NCBI GenBank assembly: GCA_016711045.1
Contig: JADJTT010000006.1
Coordinates: forward strand, 186,001-250,000
Reading direction: 5' to 3'
DNA length: 64,000 nt
From: Saprospirales bacterium
GTDB taxonomy: Bacteria > Bacteroidota > Bacteroidia > Chitinophagales > Saprospiraceae
In this document: piece by piece, positions 1-7,815 of the stretch
How the letters are laid out: each line of letters begins with the position of its first letter
How positions within the stretch are numbered: position 1 is the first letter of the stretch
Translations under genes and position numbers: made by a program
The notes under the pieces: generated by a model
What the model saw: the letters and a program-made list of their open reading frames with translations, nothing else
Database searches by the model: none
What the model was told of the DNA's origin: nothing

Positions 1-641
1 TACAAGTGGGCTATAATGGGCCAAGGGACGTGTTTCAACCCTTGCCGGAAGCGCAGCAGCAGGCGATCCGGGCGCAGTATTCTGAAGGGAAGCCTTACTT
101 TCTGTACATTGGCGCTATTCATCCCCGAAAAAACGTGCACCGACTGATCCGGGCCTTCGATCGGTTTAAAGCACAGACTGGTGCGCCTCATCAATTATTG
201 CTGGCCGGCCGGTGGGCCTGGCAAACAGGGGAGGTGCGTACAGCCTATGAGGCTGCCAGGCATAAAGAATCTATTCGTTTCCTCGGGTATGTAGATGACG
301 AATTGCTGGCCTCGGTATTGGGCGCTGCTTTTGCCCTGACCTACGTCTCCTTATGGGAAGGCTTTGGCCTGCCGGTATTGGAAGCGTTGTATGCCGAAGT
401 GCCGGTCATCTTTGCCTATGCAACCTCTCTGCCGGAAGTCGCCGGACCAGCAGGATTAGGGGTTGACCCCGAATCGGAGGAAGCAATCGCATCTGCCATG
501 CATCATCTGGTGGAAAATAAAAGTCTTGGCCCGGCACTGGTGGAGAAAGGTCGTCGACAACGCACCCGGTTTAGTTGGGATCAGACGGCGGAAGTGGTAT
601 ATAATGTGTTGGAGAAAATTAGTCACCCGGTCACTCAATAA
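1..641 (+). CDS. Glycosyltransferase family 4 (GT-B), C-terminal part; 5' end outside window
   Basis: The reading frame is already open at the left edge, so the N-terminal acceptor domain is missing and no start can be assigned. The visible ~213 residues are the donor-binding Rossmann half of a GT-B enzyme. The start of the domain reads YFLYIGAIHPRKN, the usual GT4 strand and loop. Further on, WEGFGLPVLEA contains the E-x7-E motif that binds the nucleotide sugar, followed by SLPEVAG. The enzyme probably transfers a hexose from a nucleotide sugar in polysaccharide or glycolipid synthesis on the cytoplasmic membrane face; donor and acceptor cannot be read from the sequence. Its 3' end overlaps the convergent barrel gene by 7 bp. 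Confidence 0.9.
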   Translation, partial: QVGYNGPRDVFQPLPEAQQQAIRAQYSEGKPYFLYIGAIHPRKNVHRLIRAFDRFKAQTGAPHQLLLAGRWAWQTGEVRTAYEAARHKESIRFLGYVDDELLASVLGAAFALTYVSLWEGFGLPVLEALYAEVPVIFAYATSLPEVAGPAGLGVDPESEEAIASAMHHLVENKSLGPALVEKGRRQRTRFSWDQTAEVVYNVLEKISHPVTQ

Positions 642-1804
642 CTCATTTTCACCCTCAGAAACACCGCCTGAATAGGACTCCTGAATGTCTTCCCTTCTTT
701 CTCTAAGGCGATTTGTCCTACTAAATCTATATCCCAATTTTCGGCGATGGAATAGGTGATCGTCGGGTTAAGAAAGGTGGCATGCACCTTGGAAGGGCTA
801 TAGATCAATGCCAGTCCGCCATTGAGCAAGGGCGTAATGGGGTACCCGCCTTGCAGGAAGATCGAGTATTTGTAAGGGTATAAATTTTTGGCAGAAAGGG
901 CAAAGTCGAAGAGGCTGGCCAGGCTGCCATCGGTGGCGCCGTTGGAGTTGAACAGGAAGCCGCTACTGAGGTAGAGCGATTTTCCGGTCATATAATCAAC
1001 TCCTATCGTGGCGGCAATGCTGCCGCTTTTTTTCTTTTCCAGGGGCTGGAAATAGGTGAATTCCCCTTTGAACCCTGCCCCTTTGATGTTGCCTGCCCAA
1101 CCGCCTCCGAGCGCCAGTTCGTTTTCTACCAATCCCCCCAGCACCTGGAAGTCGTACCCGCCGGTATTAAAGCGCCACATCCCTGCGATCACGGCAGCCT
1201 CAATGCTATCGGCCATTTTGGCGGCCACCTCTATACTGGAGGCGAAACCGGTGTAGTAACGTACCCGGAGTGCATCTGACCCGGGCCGTTCTTCATAATC
1301 GAAATCCGTAAAAGAAAAGGCATTGAAGATGTCGTTGGGATTCCATACCGTGCTGATACCCCAGTTGATGCGCTGTCGCCCCAGCCGCAATTCCCAATTG
1401 CCCTTTATCCACTCCAAGTACAGGCGGTCGATCATGGCGTGGTAGGCCAGCCCTTTGTCGTTGCTCTTCCCGATGGAAAGGTCGAAATAGTCGTTGGCGG
1501 TATCCAGCCCGTCGATCATAGACTGGGTAGAAAGATCGCCCCAAAACAGGCGATTCCGGAAATCGACCTTGAATAACAAACTGGGAGCTACCTGCCACTT
1601 TACGTTGATCCGGTTGTGAATCTGGTTTTGATCGTAAATAAAAATATCGCCCAGGGTCGATTTGGCATTGAAGACAAACACGGTCTGAAGGTCTTTCACG
1701 TAGCCGTCAATCGTGAGTTTTGGGGGGGCTTCCGGTTGAGAAAACGCCATTGTTGCACTGAAAAATAGTGCGGCGATAGTCAGCGTTGTTGCGTTTAGGT
1801 TCAT
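635..1804 (-). CDS. Outer-membrane beta-barrel protein (DUF1302-like porin)
   Basis: 389 residues with a Sec signal peptide ending near residue 22 (AFSQ). The rest shows alternating aromatic/polar strands and ends in Phe-rich strands closing with an aromatic residue (KMSY), as in outer-membrane barrels. The segment LRLGRQRINWG followed by WNPNDIFN resembles DUF1302-type and alginate-porin-like barrels; this is a family impression only. It is the last gene of an operon encoding an ABC transporter and a LolA-like periplasmic protein, 20 bp after the ATPase gene. It may therefore be the outer-membrane partner of that transporter. Substrate unknown. Confidence 0.75.
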   Translation of the reverse strand: MNLNATTLTIAALFFSATMAFSQPEAPPKLTIDGYVKDLQTVFVFNAKSTLGDIFIYDQNQIHNRINVKWQVAPSLLFKVDFRNRLFWGDLSTQSMIDGLDTANDYFDLSIGKSNDKGLAYHAMIDRLYLEWIKGNWELRLGRQRINWGISTVWNPNDIFNAFSFTDFDYEERPGSDALRVRYYTGFASSIEVAAKMADSIEAAVIAGMWRFNTGGYDFQVLGGLVENELALGGGWAGNIKGAGFKGEFTYFQPLEKKKSGSIAATIGVDYMTGKSLYLSSGFLFNSNGATDGSLASLFDFALSAKNLYPYKYSIFLQGGYPITPLLNGGLALIYSPSKVHATFLNPTITYSIAENWDIDLVGQIALEKEGKTFRSPIQAVFLRVKMSY

Positions 1805-1824
1805 TGTCTAGCATTCTATAAAGC

Positions 1825-2520
1825 TCACTTTTCGGGATTCTGCAACTCATCCGTCGCAATCTTTCCATCCACGAGTGTAATGACCCGGTGTGCCCGGTCG
1901 ATGACGCGCTGGTCATGGGTGGAGAAGACAAAGGTGATGCCTTCTTCGTGATTGAGGCGCGCCATGATATCGAGCAGGTTTTCGGTCGATTTGGAGTCGA
2001 GGTTGGCGGTGGGCTCATCGGCGAGGATAAAGTCGGGCTTGGGCGCCAGTGCGCGGGCTACTGCGACGCGTTGCTGCTGTCCGCCTGAGAGTTGAGCGGG
2101 GCGGGTGTTCCGTTTGTCGCCGAGGCCCACTGCTTCGAGCAGTTCGGTAGTGCGCTGGTCGCGCTCTGCGCTGGGTCGGTTTTGGAGCAACATCACAAAT
2201 TCGACGTTTTCCTCTGCGGTCAGCACGGGGATAAGGTTGTAGGCCTGGAAGACGAATCCGATGTGCTCCTTGCGGAATTCGATCAGCTTGTTGTCCCGCA
2301 TTTTCGTGATTTCGGTACCGGAAATAGTCACCGAACCATGTGAGGGTTTGTCCAGCCCGCCAATGATATTGAGCAGCGTGGTTTTACCCGATCCAGATGG
2401 ACCCACAATAGCCGTAAATTCGCCTTGTTCAATTTCGAGATCTACGCCGTCCAATGCGACGACCGGTATCGTATCAGGGTTGTAAACTTTGGTGATTCCC
2501 TTGGTGATGATATTCTTCAT
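1825..2520 (-). CDS. ABC transporter ATP-binding protein, LolD/MacB type
   Basis: I start at the ATG giving MKNIITKGITKVYNP (231 residues); the frame stays open 13 codons further, but that extension would run through a palindromic intergenic repeat. Walker A is GPSGSGKTTLL, the signature is LSGGQQQRVAVARAL, Walker B is FILADEPTANLD and the switch His is in FSTHDQ. The VFQAYNLIPVLTAEENV segment is typical of the LolD/MacB/FtsE subfamily, which powers mechanotransmission rather than membrane transport proper. It lies downstream of two FtsX-type permeases with the same orientation, so it presumably energises a heterodimer of both. Confidence 0.93.
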   Translation of the reverse strand: MKNIITKGITKVYNPDTIPVVALDGVDLEIEQGEFTAIVGPSGSGKTTLLNIIGGLDKPSHGSVTISGTEITKMRDNKLIEFRKEHIGFVFQAYNLIPVLTAEENVEFVMLLQNRPSAERDQRTTELLEAVGLGDKRNTRPAQLSGGQQQRVAVARALAPKPDFILADEPTANLDSKSTENLLDIMARLNHEEGITFVFSTHDQRVIDRAHRVITLVDGKIATDELQNPEK

Positions 2521-2537
2521 TAGAGTGCTTAGTTTTT

Positions 2538-2553
2538 CCCGATAGCTATCGGG
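2538..2553. repeat. Palindrome CCCGATAGCTATCGGG in the leader of the ATPase gene
   Basis: A perfect 16-bp palindrome 18 bp upstream of the ATPase ATG. The same sequence, lengthened by one C and one G, occurs in the variable region of all three tRNA-Asn fragments at 56.6-57.5 kb. It is therefore a dispersed repeat in this genome. Confidence 0.85.
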
Positions 2554-2560
2554 ATTCAAT

Positions 2561-2624
2561 TTTCAGTTTTCAGTTTCATATGGCGTGCTGTTTTCGCAAC
2601 TGAAAACTGAGCACTGAAAACTGA
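2561..2624. repeat. Inverted repeat of CAGTTTTCAGT/ACTGAAAACTG words
   Basis: The left arm TTTCAGTTTTCAGTTTC is matched by ACTGAAAACTGAGCACTGAAAACTGA on the right, with a ~20-bp middle. It can form a long stem between the second permease and the ATPase gene inside the operon. It may stabilise or attenuate the transcript. Repeats built from this word are seen once in this window. Confidence 0.7.
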
Positions 2625-2627
2625 TTA

Positions 2628-3842
2628 CTAGATTCTGCGGATGGCTTCCACGGGTCGCAACCGGATGGCTTTCAGCGCCGGGTATATCGAACCGATCAGT
2701 GCCGTAAGGATCACCGCTATTGCCAATTCTGTAAACATGCTGGGGCGAATAGTGGTATATACCACCCTCGACATCCCGAATTGGCGCATAGCCTCCGACC
2801 AATTGCCCAGGTCGATCCCCGTATGGTTGAAGTACAGCACGGTCAGATATGCAAGCCCCAGTCCAATTGGGCCTGCCACCAGGCCGAGCATAATGGTTTC
2901 GAACATAATCATAAAAAAGACCCGGGCTTTGTTCATGCCCACAGCCATGAGCATCCCCAACTCTTTGATGCGTTCCAACACGGCCATCAGCATCGTATTG
3001 ATGATGCCGAAAACCAGGGCGAGCATCAGGATAACCGTGAAGATGGTGGTCGACAGCTGCATTTGGGAGTCGAAAAGGGCAATCTCCGGTGATATCTGTT
3101 TGTAGGTCTCCACTTTCAGGTTGGGAAACTGGGCTTGCAGCACAGAAAACACGGTGTCGAGGTATTCGGGGTCTTCGAGGAACAGGGCTGCTTCATGGGC
3201 GATGTCCCCTCCTCCCAAAACTTTATTGAAATCCTGGCGCGTGGTGTAGACTACGGCATCATCGACCATCGTGTTGTCGGTTTCATAGAGGCCGACTACC
3301 CGGAAGGCGGCGGCGGTGATGTCGCCGTTCAGGTTGGTGAACGTGAGCACGATCTTGGACCGGATCTTGATATTCATCTTTTCAGCAAGGCTCCTGCCCA
3401 GAAGGATCTGGTTTTTCTTTCCCTCACTGAAATATTCGCCTTCCACCACCTTGGTGTCGATGCGAGTGACCGCCGATTCGTTGGCCGGATCCACCGCTTT
3501 GATCTGTACGCCGCGGGCTCCTTTGGCCGAAGCGATCATCGCGTTGGACAAGCTGCGGACGGTGGCTGCCTTGACGTGTGCGGTGGATTGCAGCGCTTGT
3601 TGTAGGGAGGAAGCATCATCGATGACATATTTTACTTCCTTGTCTTTCAGGAAATCCGGTTGGTGGAGCTGGATATGAGAGATCTCACTCTGGATGGCAT
3701 TGTCGATATAACTTTTTACCATCCCTTCCGAAAAACTCATCAGGAAGATCTCTGCCCAGATTCCTACGATGATGGCGCCGATCACGACCAGGCTTCTGGT
3801 GCGGCTTCGCCAGATATTGCGCCAGGCTATTTTGAGTATCAT
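2628..3842 (-). CDS. ABC transporter permease, FtsX/MacB-LolC type (second permease)
   Basis: 404 residues with the MacB/LolC fold: an N-terminal amphipathic stretch and membrane segment (AWRNIWRSRTR, then about residues 18-36), a ~220-residue periplasmic domain, then three membrane helices at about 270-292, 315-340 and 375-395, ending RPVEAIRRI. The C-terminal ERIKELGMLMAVGM motif is the FtsX coupling region. It is adjacent (12 bp) to a second permease of the same type, a LolCE-like heterodimer arrangement. With the LolA-like gene in the operon this suggests movement of lipoprotein or lipid out of the inner membrane, rather than drug efflux; this is inferred. Confidence 0.9.
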   Translation of the reverse strand: MILKIAWRNIWRSRTRSLVVIGAIIVGIWAEIFLMSFSEGMVKSYIDNAIQSEISHIQLHQPDFLKDKEVKYVIDDASSLQQALQSTAHVKAATVRSLSNAMIASAKGARGVQIKAVDPANESAVTRIDTKVVEGEYFSEGKKNQILLGRSLAEKMNIKIRSKIVLTFTNLNGDITAAAFRVVGLYETDNTMVDDAVVYTTRQDFNKVLGGGDIAHEAALFLEDPEYLDTVFSVLQAQFPNLKVETYKQISPEIALFDSQMQLSTTIFTVILMLALVFGIINTMLMAVLERIKELGMLMAVGMNKARVFFMIMFETIMLGLVAGPIGLGLAYLTVLYFNHTGIDLGNWSEAMRQFGMSRVVYTTIRPSMFTELAIAVILTALIGSIYPALKAIRLRPVEAIRRI

Positions 3843-3854
3843 GGAATTTCGTTT

Positions 3855-5084
3855 TTAAGCCCGCATGGCTTCTACCGGCTTCAGACGTATAATCTTGAGC
3901 AACGGATAAAAAGCCAGCACAGCAGTGATGAGGAAAACAACCAGGGCCTGAACCCAGAACACACCCGGCTCGAAAGCCGTGGGAAATATGGGATCAAATC
4001 CCCATTTTTCATAAATCCCGGTGGCTTCCTCCGACATTTGGCTAAGGTCGAGTGGATGGGTATTGAAATAGTAAACCAATGGAATAGCGCCCAGAATACC
4101 TGCAATCGAGCCCAAAATACCGAGCAGGATAATCTCTATCCAGATGGTGGCGCCGAGCTTCAGGCGTTTCATGCCAATGGAGATCAATACGCCGAATTCG
4201 TACTCGCGCTCTTTGGTCATCATGAGGATGGTGCCGTAGATCCCAAAAGCAATGATCACGTAAAGCACGAACAACATCAGGTAAGCGCCGGCGGCATCGG
4301 CTTCCCGTGCTTTCATGAGGTCGGGCATGAGTTGCTTCCAGTCCATCACCTCGTATTCTCCACTTGGCAGGGCCTTTCGCAGGGCCTTCACCGCAGGAGG
4401 CACGGCGTCTTTATTTTCCAGGTTGAGCGCTACCGTAGTAACGAGGTTTTCGGCGCCAAAGAAATACTGGGCTACTTCCAAAGGCAGGTAGACCATGCGC
4501 TTGTTCAGATCTGGAGAAGGGAAGTTGACAATCCCTACAATGGGGTATTTCCCCGCTGCATTTACCCCGTGGTAACCCTGGCTGATGAGCACCAGGGTGT
4601 CATTGACCCCGAGTTTCATGTTTTGGGCAATCCCTTCTGCGATGAGGGCGCCTTCTTCTCCCGGCAGCAAATACCGCCCGCTGATAACACGGGTGCTTAA
4701 TTTGGTGAGGGAGTCTTCGGCTACCGGATCGGTTCCGACTACCAAGACCCCGGTGGTATAATTTTCGTGGGAGGCCAGGGCGAAGGATTCAATGCGTGGG
4801 ACAATACGGATATGATGTATGTCCTGTGGGGTGGATTGCAATTCAGCAGGAATGGCAAATGCTTTGTCGATCGATTGCTCTTTCCAATATCCCTCCTGAT
4901 GTACCTGGGCATAGCCGAAGTAATACCCCACCACGTTGTCGATCATGCGATCCCAGGCCCCTTTCTGAAAGGCCACCATGAAGGCGGAGAGGAGCACGGC
5001 GAAAAAGATCGACGCCATGGTGATGAATGTGCGACGCCTGTTGCGCCAAACATTGCGCCAGGCCAATTTAAAAATTGTGGTCAT
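3855..5084 (-). CDS. ABC transporter permease, FtsX/MacB-LolC type (first permease)
   Basis: 409 residues with the same topology as its downstream neighbour: N-terminal AWRNVWRNRRRTF and a membrane helix, a large periplasmic domain from about 45 to 270, then three C-terminal helices with KEREYEFGVLISIGM as the coupling motif and KPVEAMRA at the end. The two permeases are clearly paralogous but divergent. The gene begins 8 bp after the LolA-like gene, so the two are probably translationally close. No membrane-fusion protein is encoded nearby, which argues against a MacAB-type efflux pump. Confidence 0.9.
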   Translation of the reverse strand: MTTIFKLAWRNVWRNRRRTFITMASIFFAVLLSAFMVAFQKGAWDRMIDNVVGYYFGYAQVHQEGYWKEQSIDKAFAIPAELQSTPQDIHHIRIVPRIESFALASHENYTTGVLVVGTDPVAEDSLTKLSTRVISGRYLLPGEEGALIAEGIAQNMKLGVNDTLVLISQGYHGVNAAGKYPIVGIVNFPSPDLNKRMVYLPLEVAQYFFGAENLVTTVALNLENKDAVPPAVKALRKALPSGEYEVMDWKQLMPDLMKAREADAAGAYLMLFVLYVIIAFGIYGTILMMTKEREYEFGVLISIGMKRLKLGATIWIEIILLGILGSIAGILGAIPLVYYFNTHPLDLSQMSEEATGIYEKWGFDPIFPTAFEPGVFWVQALVVFLITAVLAFYPLLKIIRLKPVEAMRA

Positions 5085-5092
5085 GGTGTCGC

Positions 5093-5842
5093 TTATTTAA
5101 TCCTTTTCATATTCTGCACCGAGAAGAAGCTTTCGTCCATAGGCGTATCAAACTCCATCCAGGTATACTCCAGAATAGTTTTATTACCATCCTCATCGGC
5201 GGGGATGACCTCCATTCGGGTGGGGAGGAGTTTCCCTCCCATCATCTTGACATCTTTTCCCAGCATGGTATTGACCAGGTAGCCGTCTTCGTCGTAAAAC
5301 TCGGTCTTGAGCTCCAGATAGTCGGTCTTATCGATCCAGGATATCACTTTACCCCAAACTACCGCGGCATCTTCATGGGGGATGAGTTCGATTTTATAGC
5401 AGGACCGGCCGTCGATCGTCTCCATGCCGAGCAGCTTGTGTGAAAAGTCGTTGACGGTGGAGGTCTGCTGCACCAGGTCGTCGTTTTTGAAGTCGGAACC
5501 CAACCAGGACTGGCTCATCATCGAAGGCGGCATTTTGATGACCCGATCGATGGTGGGTTGCCAGTTCCAGATCTCTTTTCCCCGCTTCAAAAAGGCCGTG
5601 CCCTTGTCGCGGTCGGGAGCCGTGACGAGCACGAGGGCGTAGTCGTTGCCTTTACCCCAGGTTTTCATGACCATCTCCCGAGTCCAGGTAGGGCGGATGA
5701 TAGTCATTTTCATCTCCGATTTGTTGGAAAGACCTTTCAACTTTTCGTCGGCCTTGCGCACGATCTCTTTGGCATCAGGGGTTTGGGCCATGGAAAAGCT
5801 GCTTAGCAGCAGGCCCGCAAAAAACAAAATCCAGTTTTTCAT
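5093..5842 (-). CDS. LolA-like periplasmic outer-membrane lipoprotein-sorting protein
   Basis: 249 residues; signal peptide with cleavage near residue 19 (SFSMAQ). The mature part has the pattern of the 'outer membrane lipoprotein-sorting protein' family (COG2834-like): an early helix KEIVRKADEKLKG, then a series of beta strands (MKMTIIRPTWTREM, KEIWNWQPTIDRVIKMPP, SWLGSDF) that would form a half-open barrel holding a lipid. Known LolA binds acyl chains of lipoproteins; this subgroup is found beside FtsX-type permeases or RND exporters and its cargo is not established. It is the first structural gene after the TetR regulator. Confidence 0.82.
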   Translation of the reverse strand: MKNWILFFAGLLLSSFSMAQTPDAKEIVRKADEKLKGLSNKSEMKMTIIRPTWTREMVMKTWGKGNDYALVLVTAPDRDKGTAFLKRGKEIWNWQPTIDRVIKMPPSMMSQSWLGSDFKNDDLVQQTSTVNDFSHKLLGMETIDGRSCYKIELIPHEDAAVVWGKVISWIDKTDYLELKTEFYDEDGYLVNTMLGKDVKMMGGKLLPTRMEVIPADEDGNKTILEYTWMEFDTPMDESFFSVQNMKRIK

Positions 5843-5891
5843 AATTAATGGAGTTAAAAGAAGACAGGCGTAGCCAACCTCCTTTATCCTT

Positions 5892-6476
5892 TTAGTAATT
5901 GCAGAATCGATTGATAAACATAGTTTTCATTTCATCCAGCGGGTATTTTTCGCCGGTGAAAAAATAGTGGAGCATAATCCCGTCCAGGGTGGCTCCCATA
6001 AGCAATGCTTCTTTTTCGGTGTCTTCAACGCCGAGCTGGCCAAGCAAGGTTTTGAACGCAGCCAGCGTGTCTTCCCACTTGTGTATGTGTATCCAGTCGA
6101 TCTCCTTGGAGATCTCGGGCTGGAAGGAGAGGGAAGTAAGGAGTTTCCAGTAGTGTTCGTGGCTTCTGACCATTTGAAAAGTGCCCTCCACAATGGCCAA
6201 TAATTGGGCCTTGGGATCAATGAGTTGAGCCATGGTTTGCATCATCAGCCCATCCGCCTCTTCAAATGCGCCTTTGATGATCTCGTGCAGCAGCTGTTCC
6301 TTGCTTTCGAAATAATTATACATCAATCCCTTCGATATGCCGGCTGCTTGGGCGATCTGGCTAATGGATGTGCTGGAGAACCCTTTGGTGGCAAACAACT
6401 CCAGTGCAGCCTCCATAATGGCGGCTTTACTCTGCTGTCGAATCTCTTTGTATTGTGCTTTTGTTTTTGGCGACAT
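5892..6476 (-). CDS. TetR/AcrR family transcriptional regulator
   Basis: 194 residues. Residues ~15-65 form the TetR DNA-binding domain: AALELFATKGFSSTSISQIAQAAGISKGLMYNYFESKEQLL is summarised by its key parts FATKGF, SISQIAQAAGIS and YNYFESKE. The remainder is a helical ligand-binding and dimerisation domain with no recognisable ligand signature. It is the first gene of the minus-strand operon, 49 bp before the LolA-like gene. A near-perfect 20-bp palindrome begins 6 bp upstream of its ATG and overlaps its promoter, so autorepression and control of the whole transport operon are likely. The inducer could be the exported lipid or an envelope-damaging compound. Confidence 0.93.
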   Translation of the reverse strand: MSPKTKAQYKEIRQQSKAAIMEAALELFATKGFSSTSISQIAQAAGISKGLMYNYFESKEQLLHEIIKGAFEEADGLMMQTMAQLIDPKAQLLAIVEGTFQMVRSHEHYWKLLTSLSFQPEISKEIDWIHIHKWEDTLAAFKTLLGQLGVEDTEKEALLMGATLDGIMLHYFFTGEKYPLDEMKTMFINRFCNY

Positions 6477-6482
6477 TTTTTG

Positions 6483-6507
6483 TTGACCAAACGTTTAGTC
6501 AAAAATA
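6483..6507 (-). promoter_or_regulatory. TetR operator palindrome overlapping a TAnnTTTG promoter box
   Basis: TTGACCAAACGTTTAGTCAA (6483-6502) is an inverted repeat matching in 9 of 10 positions per arm. On the minus strand TATTTTTG (6500-6507) fits the Bacteroidota -7 consensus TAnnTTTG and overlaps the outer arm. Binding of the adjacent TetR protein would block the promoter directly. The assignment to this regulator is inferred from position. Confidence 0.75.
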
Positions 6508-6583
6508 AAGCAAAAAAGGTGGACCGGCAAAGAAACTAGGATGAAAAAGTAAAAAACTTCGACAAACAGATGGAAGCGGTCTA

Positions 6584-7685
6584 TTAATGGAGCGGGGGAT
6601 TTTTCTTCAGGGCTTGCTGAAGGGCGGCGTGATTGGCAAATCCCATTTGCAGGCCGATCACTTTGGGGCTTTGCTTCTTGTACTTGGGGTCCTGAAGGCA
6701 AGTGTAATAGGATTCCAGTCGTTTAGCCTGCAGAAATTCCTCAAATCGCATTCCTGTTTTTTCCAGGATGAGGCGGCGGATGCGCTTAGGGGAGCGTACA
6801 CTCAAAAATGCCAGGCGGTAAATGTGCAACTCTGGGTCCTGATGCACTTTATCCTGATCAAACCAGGCAAAAAGCTGGTCTTCGGGATCGACCCGGGGCC
6901 AATCATTCTCGGAAGAGAAGGCCTGAAGCTGGCTTTTGGTGGGGTAAGCCACCCCAAAGACGTACTGGTAACTCCGTAAAGCGAGCCAAAGCAACATGGC
7001 GGCAAAGGAGAGATCGCCCAGGTAGGAGAATCCCTTTACGCTGTATAGATTCCAGCCCAGGAAATTGTAGACCGTGAAGTCCATCACGATATAAGAGGTA
7101 TTCAAAATAGCCAGCACAAAAAGGACTTTGAGGGTCCATGACAGCCAAATGGACTTGCTGTATTCCCAAAAGTGGCCTTTTCTACGGGCTACGGCCTGTT
7201 TGTATTTGACATATCGGAAAGACAAGGCAATATAGGTGAAGAGCAGGATGACATAGCCCATGCCCTCAAAGGTCTTGTAGAATGGCTCGAGAAAGTTTGC
7301 CCAAAGAGCGGCCTGGTTGCCGGGACCTGAGAAAAATATACTCCAATAGAAAAGACCCTGGGCAAGGGGCAGCAGGAAGTGTTTGATATCCGTGCCGCGG
7401 AATTCGTATGCGGGGTAGAGGGTGAATTTGATGAAAAAAAACAGGGTGGGTCCAATGCTCAGCGTGTACCAGATCGGTACGAAATATTTCTCCTGGTAGG
7501 GATAGAGGACGCCGGCGTGGACAAGCAAGTTATCGAGCACACACAGGGAGAAAAGCAGCAATAGCAGCCCGGATTGGATGTTGGCTTTTTTTGTTTCCCC
7601 TTTTCCGAAGCACAAATATCCAGCCCATCGCCCAACCGGCCAGTATGGAGCACATCAAGATTACGGAAACGATCAGGTCGGCCAT
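6584..7685 (-). CDS. Membrane-bound AraC-like regulator (multi-TM plus HTH), split by a +1 indel
   Basis: The N-terminus is in one frame (ATG at 7685: MADLIVSVILMCSILAGW, then a helix and RKRGNKK) and the rest in another, open from 7615. Removing one base from the T7 run at 7586-7592 (A7 on the coding strand) gives RGNKKANIQSG, matching the conserved 'NKxAN' turn of this family. The restored protein would have seven hydrophobic segments over its first ~245 residues and a C-terminal AraC HTH (PKRIRRLILEKTGMRFEEFL, then SPKVIGLQMGFANHAAL). The second HTH half ends abruptly at KKNPPLH, shorter than usual. Whether the indel is real or an assembly error is undecided. Such proteins are presumed membrane sensors; target genes unknown. 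Confidence 0.72.
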
Positions 7686-7745
7686 TGGCGGCATTTTTCG
7701 GAACTGACCAAAGATAGGCAATTTCAAATACTGTAAATTATTTTG

Positions 7746-7786
7746 AAACAAATTGTTTTTATGTTTTTAAATAAAACAAATTGTTT
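7746..7786. promoter_or_regulatory. Two copies of the palindrome AAACAAATTGTTT, 28 bp apart
   Basis: AAACAAATTGTTT occurs at 7746-7758 and 7774-7786, on the upstream side of both the AraC-like gene (minus) and the glucosaminidase gene (plus). Starts are 28 bp apart, close to three helical turns, so both would face the same side of the DNA. They look like a double operator for a dimeric regulator. Which protein binds is unknown; the adjacent AraC-like protein is a candidate. Confidence 0.5.
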
Positions 7787-7815
7787 CTACCTTGCTGATC
7801 TGAAAATGAATCGGC

